A DNA stretch of 64,000 bases from Acanthosepion pharaonis (Eukaryota > Mollusca > Cephalopoda > Sepiida > Sepiidae): positions 1,882,001 through 1,946,000 of the forward strand of contig CAHIKZ030000580.1 of NCBI GenBank assembly GCA_903632075.3. The letters are read 5' to 3'. Made by a program: the position numbers and the translations under genes. Below, piece after piece: positions 1 through 13,300 of the stretch; the first letter of the stretch is position 1, and each line of letters opens with the position of its first letter. The notes under the pieces were generated by a model. That model saw only the letters and a list, made by a program, of their open reading frames with translations, was not told where the DNA came from and did no database searches.

Positions 1-1144
1 ACTGGTCCAAGGGTAAAAAAAATTTCTCAAACCCTCTTAGCATTTTCCCTTTTGACATCTCCAGCATCAATTAATGACCCAAACTCCTCCAAAAAGAGTG
101 GTAAGGCCTGTGAAGACAGCTTCCTGGGGCTTTGCTTGATAATAGGAATTCCATATTAAATGTAGTTTTATCATTTATATCTACGTGTGTTTTATATCTT
201 ACTAAATTTTTGTTTAATGAAGATAACTAATTAAAATAGTTAACTTTAAAAATCAAATTTAAAAACAATAACTTTTGTTTCTCTCTGAATTTCTGCTATA
301 ATGAATTATCATTATTTACATTCAAACTATTGACTGTTACAATGTTTCAGTACTTTCTGCTAATTGAATTATTTAAATAGAACCATTTTTTGGCTGTGAA
401 AGTGATACTATATATTACTAAGTTTATAAAAAATAAAAATTTACTGAAACTGAGAAATGAAATAGCTATTTTTTTTGCAGTCATTGTCAAAAATTTTCCT
501 TAAATAATATTTAAAAATAAATTTAAAAATATAATTAAAAAATGGGAGCTGGTAATATACATACTTATATTTGATATGAAAAAATAATTTTAAATAATGT
601 AAGTAATTCTATTACATTTACTTGTTTTTAAAAAGAAATATAGTCTATTAGTAATTAAGAGTAAAAATATTTTAAAATTGTAGTTTAATAAAACGTATTT
701 TACCACAAACACATAAAAAATCTTTGAGTATACAAGGAAAAAAATGCTGAAAAACTTTTTGACATTAATTAAAAAAACCCAGACAACATGCATTTAATGG
801 ATGTCAGAATTCGTTGAAAAATAAACCCCTACCCTCCCTAAACTTAACCTCTTTTTCGAATGTAACTCATAACTGATACAACAATAGTTAATAAAAATGA
901 ACATGCTACAGACCCTCTCTGAATGATTGGTTTCCTCTTTATCCTTGGAAACAGTAAATTATGAATTTATATGTGTGTTTAAAACTCAGTAAATTTAAAA
1001 ATAAGTTATTCCAATATTCGCTTGAAGATGAAACGGAACTAATGCTTTTAATTTAATTATATAATTAAATTTAAAGTTTTTAGCTTCCATTTTTGAAACA
1101 TGATTATTACTGTGTAGCGAAAAAACATTTTAAATGAGTTAATT

Positions 1145-1146
<2 letters not shown>
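1..1146. other. Intronic AT-rich sequence
   Basis: This lies within the ARAP-like intron after the ArfGAP exon. It shows A/T-rich sequence without a recognisable coding segment or element. The short open frame at 590-793 is a by-product of the base composition. Confidence 0.6.

Positions 1147-1186
<40 letters not shown>
1147..1186. repeat. (TA)n microsatellite
   Basis: An uninterrupted TA dinucleotide run of about 20 units, ending just before TTACACACATGG. It lies about 60 bp beyond the donor site of the ArfGAP exon. Confidence 0.98.
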
Positions 1187-1188
<2 letters not shown>

Positions 1189-1247
1189 CACACATGGACG
1201 CACAATTGAAACTTGCAGGTTAGATTACATGCCCTAACTGCAATTAC

Positions 1248-1311
1248 CTTGAGCATCACAATCAGCACAGTTTTTGTTGCTTGGATTTTCCCACACCTTT
1301 GCAGCTGGACT
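1248..1311 (-). CDS. ARAP: ARAP-like exon 13: start of ArfGAP zinc finger
   Basis: This 64-nt exon has a TTTTTAG acceptor and a GTAATT donor. It encodes SPAAKVWENPSNKNCADCDA and Gln. The W-E-N-x-x-N-x-x-C-A-D-C pattern is the N-terminal half of the ArfGAP C4 zinc finger. The second Cys pair and the catalytic Arg must be encoded below position 1248, where I found no continuation. Confidence 0.88.
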
Positions 1312-4300
1312 CTAAAAATATAAATAAATATACATATTTAGTAATTTAGTTTCTTATTATACAATTCTTTGAAATAATTCAATAATTTTATGATTTTCAC
1401 AAGTAAGAGGAAAAACTAAAAATGTTTTAGAAAATCTAAAGTGGCAAACTATGTTCAGAACAATCAAAGTAACCCCCACCAAAAAAAAAAAAAAAAAAAA
1501 AGCTGTAATTTTTCGTTTGAAAAGTTATTGAGGCAAACTTTCTTTCCTTTGTTCCAATTGCAGCCAACCCCATACAATAAGATGAATAGAATCATTACAA
1601 CTTTAAGTTAACTCCATGACTATTTTTTGCATTTTCTTTCATCAATAAAGATCACTTTTTTTCCAGTATAATGAACCATCAACACTTATTTTCAATTTTT
1701 TTTCATTTTTATTCTTGTTCACCCAATACAAGGCCCAAAAGTCACTCAAAGTAGAGGGATACTGAATAAGATGCATAATATAAATGCAAGAAGAAGAAAA
1801 AACAGGAAGTGAACATCACAAAGATATGGTGGATAGATAATAATTGACCATAGACTTAAAGAGGTTAAGATTGTAGTGTTCAGTGAAGCATCCACATGAG
1901 AGTGTTCTCCAAAGTAACTGTTCTTGGTAAGAATCTTTCAGAGTGGATCAATCTTCTTACCATAGGAATGAGGGTGATTCAACCCTGTGGATGGAGCAAA
2001 GAAGGTTTTGGCTGTAAAGATATGAGTTGATGAATTGAACATTTGTCATGAAATTAGTGATAGTAGGTTTGTGATATGACATCTCTGGGAAAAGGTCTGT
2101 AGAGCAGAAAATAAGACAATACTCCATTTTTTATCTCATCTGAAGCTTGTAAAGAAAGCACAGCAGAAGATGTCAGGTACTTTCTGGATCAGTACAAGGA
2201 CTTTTTTAAGCTTTAAAAAATATTAAAATTTACTTAAGTTTTTGTTTTTATTTTGTAAAATAGACAACAAATTGGTGCAGAAAATTTGCATTTAAAGAAC
2301 TTATACAATTTTTTTTTATAAAACAGACCTTTATAGAGAAAGGCTTTCTTTGTTGTCATTAAGTTTATTTGTACATAAAGCATGCTTATTTTTAATAAGT
2401 GTGATATAGTCATAAAATGAATTCTTAAACATATATTATCATGCCTCTAAACTTATGTCAGTAACACATTCCTGGGCAAGTCCTTTGCTTGAGATAACTA
2501 CTTAGAACCTTATAAATCCATCAACATTAAATTTTGTTTTCTACATGAATACTAACTTCAGAGAATCCATGCTGTGTGCAAAGACCAATTTCAGTGGCAT
2601 TCTTAAGTGTTTCCTTCCATTGCTGGGTTTCTAAAGCATTCTCAAAGATCAAACTGGAAAGAAGAAAAATCACAAATGTAAAGAGAACCTTGAAATATCA
2701 ATACACAAGTTATACAACATCAAACATATTTGTCAAACAGTTTGAAATATTCAATTTTTTCATCATAAAAATTATGAATAGATATACTCAAATGAAAAAA
2801 ACATCACATTAATAAATGTAGAATTTTTTTAATTAGTTTCATTAGATTCATTGAATAAGCAGTTCAAATAGGTGATGGTATCAAGACTACTTACCATACT
2901 TGGAAATAATTAGTATAGAGTTGCAGTTTAGTCTTTGAGAGTTCTTTCACTGATGCTAATTTCATATCAAGTTCATTTATTGGAGAACCAATTTGAAAAT
3001 CCTACAAGCAGAAATAGGTTACAGAAGAAAATGTAAAACAATTCAAAGAATTATAAATATACACTCAAAGATTAACAGATCAGATTCAACATGAATGCTT
3101 TCAAGATCAGACACTCCTCAAAATTGGAGGCCTTGTATACATAATACATACAATGAGTTATTTCTACTAAAATGAGTAAATGAGAGAAATCTTATAATCT
3201 ATATAAAATTGTTAAGGTATGACAAATCAGATTAGTCCCTATGTTTTAAGATGTTACAACTATTAAAACATTCCATTGCAGATAATTATATCAAAAACAG
3301 AAGAATAAATTAAATTCTCATAAGGACTTTTTCTATCAGTTCAATATATAAGAACTGCAGCAATATTGATTACAAATTTCACACTAAAAAGAAAAAAATT
3401 TGTTGGTGAAATTATTGCTGGTAGCAAATCTTAATTTTTCTAAAACCTCAGTGCTAACAATTTCTTCAATTATTATTTCTTGTCTGCTGACAAAAATGCA
3501 GATGGCCATTGTAAAGAAAATGACAAAAAACAAATGGCATAAAAACAAGCAGTAAAATTATGAAAACTTTTTACCTGTTTAATATGGAGAAAATTCTGTG
3601 GTAAGCTGGATAATGACCTTGGTTTTAAGACCAATACATTAACAGTTTAGAGATGTTAATGTCTTGTGCGAGAACACTATATCTTCATTTTAGGCAAAAG
3701 ATATGTCAAAAAGAAAACATAGCTATGGTGTCGCCACTTTCATGATTTTCAAAATTTACATGGTGGTTTTTAAAGATCAGCTCATGTTTGGTTGAGATAC
3801 AAGGAGGGACTGAAAGTTTCTTGGCCCAATTCACTTTCCAAAATCTGACAAAATGACAAACATTTTATTTTCTTTAATCTCTTCTAGGCTATTCTAAGAA
3901 TTTTTCAGTACCATCTCAAATTTGGCTGATATTTTTTAAGTTCCGAATCCATTAGGAGGACATACAGATTACATTAGATCATATGAACTCTGTTCATATA
4001 TAATTCAAAACAGAGAAAACAAACAAGAGCAAGGTTCATTTTCATTTTATACAACTTATTTGGATGTTAGATGAAATACCTAGTCTTATGCATCAATATA
4101 AAATATCAAGTTTTTATTGTTTTAGATTGTGCTATTTGGGGTTTTTTTATCATTTCACCCCAAGTAAGGCAATAAAGTCATTCAGATGCAAGATGTTACT
4201 GAGTGTTAGAGAATATGAGAAAAAAATTACTGAGAGAACAATGAAAAAAAATAGACATTAAGAAGACAGAAAATAATGACTGACATTGCATTTAAATTTT

Positions 4301-7300
4301 TGAAAATCAAAGTTGCTTGGGAATCAAGAAGCAAAAAGAGTTCCACAAACAAGAAGTGCAAGAGAAAAGACTGTCAGCATAGAACTTAGTTATCTAGCCA
4401 TTTTAAATGTAAAATGGTGAAACAGTCTTATACTGTTCTTAAATTTGTAAAGTCTAGGCACCACAGAGGAAAGTTTATCCAAAAAATTACCATGAAAATA
4501 TTTATAGAAAAGGCACAGGGAATGTTATGGTGGTGGAAAAGTCACTGAAGCTGAGATATCAGGTCAAGACCAATAACATTGCAGATTCTTTGGATTTTAC
4601 TTCATTTTTGAGATCAGTTGCCAATTTTAGCTTGTCAAACTCATCAGACTTACTATTAAGTAAATAGTTGTCATCAGCATATATAAGTTGAGAACTAATG
4701 ACATCAGGAAGTTTGTTGATGAAAATTAATAACAACTTATCTCCAAGGATAGAGCCCTGGGAGACACCAGCATTAATGCAAAAAGAATTAGAAGAATGGA
4801 CACGAAATGAATGTTGATTAAGTCAACATTCATTTCGTGATTCCATAAGACTGAATCAGTTCAAAAAGTTGTCCAGAAATACCATGACCTTTCAACTTGT
4901 GAAGAAGACCAACATGTCAAACTCACAGCAGGCAAAACAAAAAAAACTGAGCAACAAATGAAAGAGACAGACAAAGAGATGTGATGATCATTTTTCTTTC
5001 ATAACATCATGCCAGAACCATCCTAAAATACAACTTCAGTTGTCTTGAAAATTTTTTAAACTGCCTAAAAATCAAAATGTTCCTTTTTAACTTTGTTATT
5101 CATAGCAGCATTATAAAAACACCATTATTTAGGAAATAATTTACGAAAAGCTAAAATACTGAAATTTTAAATGAATAAATACAAAAATGTTTAATTTTAC
5201 ATTTTTATAAAAACGTTATTTTTATCTAAAAGTTTCAGTTAAATCACCTTCAATAATTTTATACAGAAATGTTAAATTTTTACCATGCTCAAAGTAACAC
5301 TTGTCAGACTAAGAAACATGCTCTACACAATCATTTTTTTTTATTACAAATACTCGAAAACTTTTTAAAGTCTTTATCAAAAACTTTCAATTATCTGCCT
5401 TGCACTGTGACTAAATTTTCCATGTTTATAATTTTTTAAATCCTCTTGTATTTTCAATTTAGTTTCTGACAAGCAGAAAACATAACACATAAATAAATGT
5501 TATTTGTTCATTCAAATTCTTAAGTGACAAAAAAGTAATTCTTGCTTTATCAAATCAAAATTATTTTTTACAATTATATACTAACTTTTTGGGGTTTCAT
5601 TCACTGGTTTAAAAAGAATTTAATATGTGTGTGCACACATACATCTTTCATTAAAAGCCCATCACTATTGGTGAGAAGTAAAAAAATAAGTTTCAGAATG
5701 TTAGTTGTTTTTAGAATAAATATAATAGAATTTTAATGAAGCATCTCATTCCAAAAACCCAACATTCTATCATTGATGAGACATTGCTAATCTCAAGCCC
5801 TGCTTGTTGACAGGATATAAAACCCAAGAATGCTGTTCAAACAAGATAACCCCTTTTCAGAAAAAGAATCCCCACAGCCCTGCTCTGAAAAATCTCAAAT
5901 AAGAGACACTGGAATACTTACCTCAAAGCGCCTGTAATAACACAAGATGCTATTCTTAACAACCACATAAAACCTGCCAAAACCTTCAAATTTCACATGT
6001 CCCTGAAAAAGAATTTAAAATAAAAAATAAAATAATGGAAATCAAAATCAATACACTTCATTTGTGGGTACTGCAATCATAGTTGTTTAATTCTAAAAAG
6101 ATATATATGTCAAATAATATTAAATTGCATATCAAAATATTCATGCACAAGATATAAATTTCAAAGTTATATCTTTAATATTAACACACATCTTCAGTGA
6201 GACAACCACTTGTAGTTACAGCCATATCACATTGAAACACAACTTCATTGATTGTGAGAGAACCTAAGAAACTTTGGGCCTGGTCAGTACCAAGATTGTA
6301 AGGTGCTCAAAACTTAGATATCTGGGTGGTGTAATGGATAACAGCTTGGAATTGGAAATCCAAGAGCAGAGTTCCAGTTCCAATCAAATTCATTATATTT
6401 ACCTGCATGCAAATACCTTTGAGAAGGGGGGTTATGAATTCACCTCTTCAAAGGCTATGGGTTAATTAGTTTGACTTATGCCAGTAAATCATTATTATAA
6501 AAAAAAAAAAATCTTACAATCTAAAAAATATATTGAATCAAGTATAATTATACAATTTATAAATCTATATATTACACATATGTCTACCTCCAAAAATAAA
6601 CATAAAATATATTTGTTGATACATTCCATGACACTAATTTTAAATTATTGGCCCATTTCAGCAATCATCAGATATTCAGGTCCCAGTTAATATTTCCTGT
6701 TTACTTTAGTTCAATATATAAATATACATTTATGTACAAAATTTCACAACATTCAACTTTTAACAGTAAAAACAAGTCTGGAAAAGACCCCAAAGATGGA
6801 TATTGTAAATTAGGTTGTAAATTTCCCATCACTACATTGTGAACAATGTTAAAAAGAAGTTTTAGAAATGTCTGGATTTTATTCAGCTTTTTATTGTACA
6901 GTCAACTGTAATGATTTTGAAAAGTTCTGCAGTTAAGAAAATGAATTTGATATGAACTTATAGAAATGACTGTTGATCAACATTTAAACACTTATCTTTC
7001 CCATCTTGCTTGAGACAGAAAAAAAAGGTGAGCACCAATGAAGAATGGATTTATTACGACAACCTAAAATAAGAAAAATGTGGCTAGATGGAAGATAATC
7101 AACAACCAACTGGAGAAAATGTTTTTAATGTTTGGTGGAATTCAAAAGTAATTTATTATGAATTGCTAGAACCTGAACACTTGGCTTGTTTGAATGAAAT
7201 ACTGAAAAAGAAAAGTCTTTGCAAGCTAATTTGTGATTTTGATGCAATCATTCTCCAGATCAGTCACCTTAAAAACAATCAGTCATATGGTGGTGCCAGG

Positions 7301-10300
7301 CAACACTCCTTGTCTGGTAAATAGATCAAATAATTTGAAAATATCAAAGAGTGCAGCACCAAAGAATATCCTCTAACTGAAATTGTTCTTTAATGATAGA
7401 ATACATAAAGTTATAAAAAGGCAGGAAAAATATTTTAATGACTGTATTATGAATAAAAGATTTTGTAAAAATATGTTGGAATTGTTTAAATAATACTAAT
7501 AGTGGGAAAATAAAATAATTCTTACTGATTTGTCTGGATTATTCATGATGCCTCCTTCCAGAGTGTCTTCTGGTGTTGGCTGCCAAAGAGTATAGAATAA
7601 AGAAAAAAAAAACGTTTTTCAGGAAACTGGAAAAACAGTAAGCAAAATACTTTGCTATTTAATAAAAAAAATTGGATTAATTTTATCAAAGCTTATACAA
7701 AGAATTTCTTGATATTAAAAAAAAACAATGTATTGCTTTTGAAAATCCAATTGTAATTCATTAAAAATGATTACTGTGGTGATATACAAATTAGATTGTA
7801 TAAAAGTGGAAAGTTTTCTACACACATCAGTGGAGTTATTTTTCCTTGAAAAGTTTACTTGTTCAGCATGAGCTTTCTCGAAGTGTACATTTCGATATTT
7901 GACATTAAGTATTTATTTTTACTTGTGAAGCTTTTTTGCCCCTTTCATTTTTTGTTCATTCTGTTTCTTTTATTTTTCACATACAGGCTTTAACTGCAAA
8001 GCACCTTTTTCTCTCTTTTTAGTCAAGCTTTTATTTCCCTTTAGTTTGTAAATTTCCCTTTTATTTTTTTTTGTAAACAAAGCTTTATTAGCCAAGTGTT
8101 AATTTTTTTTCCCACCCTCAGTTTAATTTGTAAATTGTATTTTTATTTTTAATCTATTTATTGTAACTTGGTTGTCAATCTAAGTTTTATTTGTAAATTG
8201 TCCTTTTTGTTAGCAAGTCTTTTGTACATTGTCTCAATTTAATCTTTTAAATATGACTTGTTTTATTTTCAAGCCAAGTTTTAGTGGCGCTACCCTGACC
8301 CTGCTTTACTTTTTATTTTTACATGTTACTTGTTTTTTGGCAAAGCCAAGTTTTGTTGGCCCAACTGTGACTCTAGCCTGTTTTTCTTTAGTTTCGTTCT
8401 ATTTGAAGTTAGAAAAGAAAAGAATAAAGGAAAAAGAATCATATTGGCAGAACTAAATTAGTGCTGCCAATGAGTGACTCTGATGAAGCACAGCCGGTGC
8501 CTGGCAAAGTAAAGAAAATGGCCTGGGCTGAAAACAGGCTGAGGAAAGACCAAGTATGAAGAGTACATTAAGGGGAATGAATTTCTCACAATCCCGAAGG
8601 TGTTGGATGCCGTTAATAGGAAAACAATCTCCCTGCTGACCACCGATGTGAAGAGTCAAAACATTAATTGGGGTCAAGAGGGAAACCATGGAAGAAGACC
8701 TCAAAAATTTGAGTATTGGGCCAAAGGTGCAAGCCTGGAGGTCAAATGCAATGTGGAACATTCTACTGGCTACCAAGCATGTTCTCTGAAATATGAGTTG
8801 GGTTCACCAGACTTAAAAAAAAAAAAATTAGTCAAATTTTGTTCAGGAAGGGTTCCAGTGTTGCTCCATCCCTCATTATATAGGGTGGTAAAACTAACCT
8901 ATCCTATGGATGTTGGTAGTATTGTCCTAGATGGACAGATGATGTCAGAGTTGGGTACAGGGAGCCAAGGACAATCCGTCAGGTTCCTTATTCCTGCAGA
9001 TTTCTGCTTAGTATGTGAATAGGTTGACTGATTTTTCTTTTCAGACCTAAAAATGTCTGTCAAGATAACCAGTCTGAATGCGAGGGGCTTAAGTGAACAG
9101 AGTAAGGCTGCCATCCATTTCATGACCTCTTGTCATTCTGTGTGGATGTCGCCATGATCCAGGAAACTGAATTTGTTTGCAATGTTGATGCTTGTGTGCT
9201 GTCTAACAATCAACATCTATTCAGACTGACCAGAGGTGATTCTTTGCTGGTAAAGCATACCCTACATGCGAGGGTGAACCTTGTTCATGTCGATGCTGGG
9301 AGCTGGTTGATCATGGCTGATATTGTGGTGTAAAGTAGTTTCGGATCACTGCAGTTTATACACCCAACAACTGGGAAAAGTGTCTCATTTTTTTCTGCAG
9401 TAAGGGCCATTCCTGGTGGATTAAACATGCTTAGTCTTAATGGGGGACCGGAATACCAGTCTGGCCCCCAAGTTAGACAGGGGTCAGGGAGCTAGCAGGG
9501 GGTCAGACAATTGTAGCTTGGTTGATCTGATTGGCAAGTTTAGTCTTGTCGATAGATACTGGGTTGATCAGCCAAAGGAAATGTGGACATGGGCACTTAA
9601 GTGGCCATCTACCCAGGTGGCTAGCTACTGGGATAGAATGTTAGTCAGAAAAGCCAATAGATCTACTAGACTGTCCCACTGGTTAGGCTATTCGGACCAC
9701 AGACTTCCAGGTGGCATTAGATTGTAGGCATAGAATGGCTGGATACTGGAAGTTCAATCTGTCTTTACTGAACAGGCAGGACTTCCAGCAACATCTAACT
9801 ACATTAGTGAAGCGGGAACAGTTATTGGGAATAGGTAGTAGGAGAGGCTTAAGTGTATTAGGTCCTTCACCACAGAAGCTTGCACTAGATAAGGCTAACA
9901 AAATGAAGGCTCTTAAGGATAGTCTTTCTTGAGCAGAGGCTGGGAAGGATCTCCTAGAGATAGCCCTAGCTCGGGAGGCCTTGCAGCATTTGGCTAGCAA
10001 ATGCTACATGGGTCAGGTAATTAAACATAAGTGAAGCAAGATGTCTTCCGAAGCTGTGAACATAGGTACAGAATTATGCAAGGAAGAGATCCACTAAGGT
10101 TCTGGTCACTACATGGAGTGTGGTTTGGGCCTAACCCCCAGCTGGAGAAAAACTGGTCAGAATTATAGGCAAAGGTTGGCACATCAGTCTAGACTTGGCA
10201 CCTAGGAAGGTTGTCCTTGAAAGGTAGAGCTGAGATGTATGCCACATGTCTTTCCTCTTATCCTTTACCACTTGTCTGTACTTCCTCTCTGTAAGGAACA

Positions 10301-13300
10301 TAAGGCAATCGCGTACTTGCTCTCCTCCTTCTTGTAGTGGGGGATGCAAGCATCATGTCAACAGAGATATCTGTGCCCAACATCAGTGTCATGGAAGGCT
10401 AGGAATGCCAGCACTTGGCAAGTCACTAACACACCTCAAGGCTTGTTTTCACTTACCTGACGATTAGTTCAGAATAGGCTATCTCTCAATGACAGGGACT
10501 TCATATGAAGCTGGGCAAATTTACCAGACTGCTATCAATGTAACTTTGGTTTAGAAGAAACGTTCTTGAGTGCTCCCCATATGAGACTATGCCAGCAAGT
10601 TGACAGCACATATCACTCCCAAAAAGCTTGTTCTCATTGACTACACATAGCATTATTCTCATAAGGGTCTAATCTGATTCTTAATTGCATCAGCTCAAGA
10701 TGAAGATTAGAACTGATAGAAAGAATTTGGTATTGACAGATTTCAGTGAAAGGTGGGTAACTGTGGCAAGCCTGATTCACATGAATTGGGCCAGCCTTGA
10801 TTTTCTTTTTTAGGTCTCCCTAAGTCATAACAGGGTGGTTTCCTGCAGAGCTCTCCCCTGGTTAGAATAGAACCTTCTTGTGTACCTAGTTAATGTAAGT
10901 GTTGTTCCTGGCCTGTTCCAGGCTTCTTTGGTTATGATCGAAGTCGAGATTCCCAACCTCCTCAATTTGCCCCCCCCCCACATGGCCGTATTTATTTTAT
11001 CCTTCCCTTTCCCTTAACAAGAGTGCCTCTTGATTTTGTCTGAAGACAGAATACAGCAGCCTCTCTTAATTCTTTTTGAGGTTTGGACAGGTCCAACTAA
11101 CTTCAGTTATCTTTAGTTTGTGTGTTTTTTTCATACTTTAGTTTGTTTTGGAGTTCATCCCCTTCCCCCCTCATTACGTACCATTAACAAATTTTTATAC
11201 AGAATTTTATACTCATTAATTTTTATATAATGGGGTATTTTGTAGGTTCCTTGTTAGTGTGTGGTATTGTGAAAGATGAAGACCTGAATGATGATGGATG
11301 AGTTTTTGTGGTGGATGTGCAAATTGTAATGAATGAATGGGTTGTGAATCTGATTAGCTAACTATAAGATAGTGTCAACCAGCCTCAACCCATTCCCCAT
11401 TAGCCCTTGTGCCACAATTGTATTTTATGTACAATAAATCTCAGAGTTATCTTTCCTTGACTATGCTGCGTACTAGTGAGAACTTTACACAACAACATGG
11501 CATCGATGATAGGATATCTAACCTTGTTAGAGGATCCTGAGCTTGTTGAGACTTGGATGAGATGTTTTGCAGCATTGGTAAGAGTCAAGAAATTGAATGA
11601 CAGCAAATATAGAGGATTAAATGAAGTAATGGAATTATTTCTAGCATAAGTGGGTTATGAGGCCATAAAAAAAGATTTCCAAAGATGCTAGAAGACTTGA
11701 CATTTGAAGAAATTGTCAACATTGTACAAGAAAATGTACATCCAAAAAAGAAATTAGTCATAGCTGAGAAGACAGTTTCTTGAAATCAGGCAAAACCAAG
11801 ATGAAACCATTAAACAGTGCGTTCACAGGTTAAAAGAAGCACTGAGGTACTGTGAATTCAAAAAGTTGGGTACAGGACTTATGTCTATAATTAATACAGT
11901 TAAGGCTAATTGAAGGACTGTATGTACAAAATTTTAGAACAGCTTCAAGTCCAGAACATAAATATTGAAATGAGTTTTGAATTTTTACAGCAGCTAAAGT
12001 TAATTCAGAGATTTAAACCCCTAAGACTAACATGGAGACATACAATACCACAGAGAGTTTATGCCGTTTTGCAACAAAGAACATGAGATGAACAAGTATA
12101 AATTCCCGGCTTTTGGAAAGAAGTGTTTTAAGTACAAAAAGAAAAAAAGTTTCCAGTCAGTGTGCAAATATAAAAAAACAATAAAAGTGGAGAAGATAGA
12201 TCCTCCAACGAGAAATGTTGAAATTTATGATGTAAAAGCATGAGAAAGAGTAAAATAAATGGAATAACTGTACTAAATGGATATGGTAATGATGTAATGT
12301 TAATACCCAAGAATTATGGGGAGAAAATGAGAATTAAGGAACCAACCTGCAACTGAAACAATTTGATGGGTCAATTATTAAAACACTTGTGGGGTGCATA
12401 AAAGATCATGGTCTCCTGGGTGTTGACACTTCAAAGTTAGTTAATTGCATGAAATAGAAGGACCTGAGATTGGACTTTTAAAGGATAACAAGGCGAGTGT
12501 TCGGCTCAAAGAGAATAAGCCAACTAGTATATCTTCAGTCTTGTAAAGTTCTGGTTAACCTTCTCCCGTGGTTATGGCAAAACTTAATAAAATGATTTAC
12601 CAAGGAATATTGGAGAAGGTCAGCCAGGTAGGTTGGCTTCTCCAATCATGGCCATACACAAAACCAAAGGAGATTTATAGTGACTACAATTTAGTGTAAA
12701 TGTTCAGTCTCCTTCCCATTGCCAAATATTTTAACAGACTGTGATGAGTTTGCTAGCATTAAATTTTTTGCCAAGATTGAGCTCGAAACTGCATATAATC
12801 AGATTAAAATTAACAACCATTTTCAAGAAGTCACCAGGATAAACACTCCCATAGATAGACTCATCTGCTACATGAAATTAAAATATCCAACCACATATAT
12901 CAAAAGAATCAAGAAAGTTTTGGAAGGAGTAAAAAAACTCATTGTCTATCAGGATGACATAGGTATTGGTGCTCATACTGAGGAGCTAAATAATAAACTG
13001 AACAGGTTCCAAGCAGATTGAGTAATGCAGGCATGACAATTAATCAAGATAAGTGTAAATTTAATTGTGAGAAAATTTCATACTTAGAGTATCAAATATC
13101 TAAAGATAGGATCTCACTAGATGACAGACTAATTAGCAAAATATCAGAAATAAGTGCACCAAATAAGAAAGCCAGAATCTTAAATATATGCCTCAATATA
13201 ATGACATGATTGAACCTTTTGTGAACTTGAGAAAGAAGAATAATGAATTTTATTGGACTGAAAGACTGTTCATTTTCAACCAGAGGAAAGAGTTGCCTAA

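Noticed and set aside
3780..3835. Phrase GGGACTGAAAGTTTCTTGGCCC as a mariner end
   Set aside because: Only loose resemblance and no second end.
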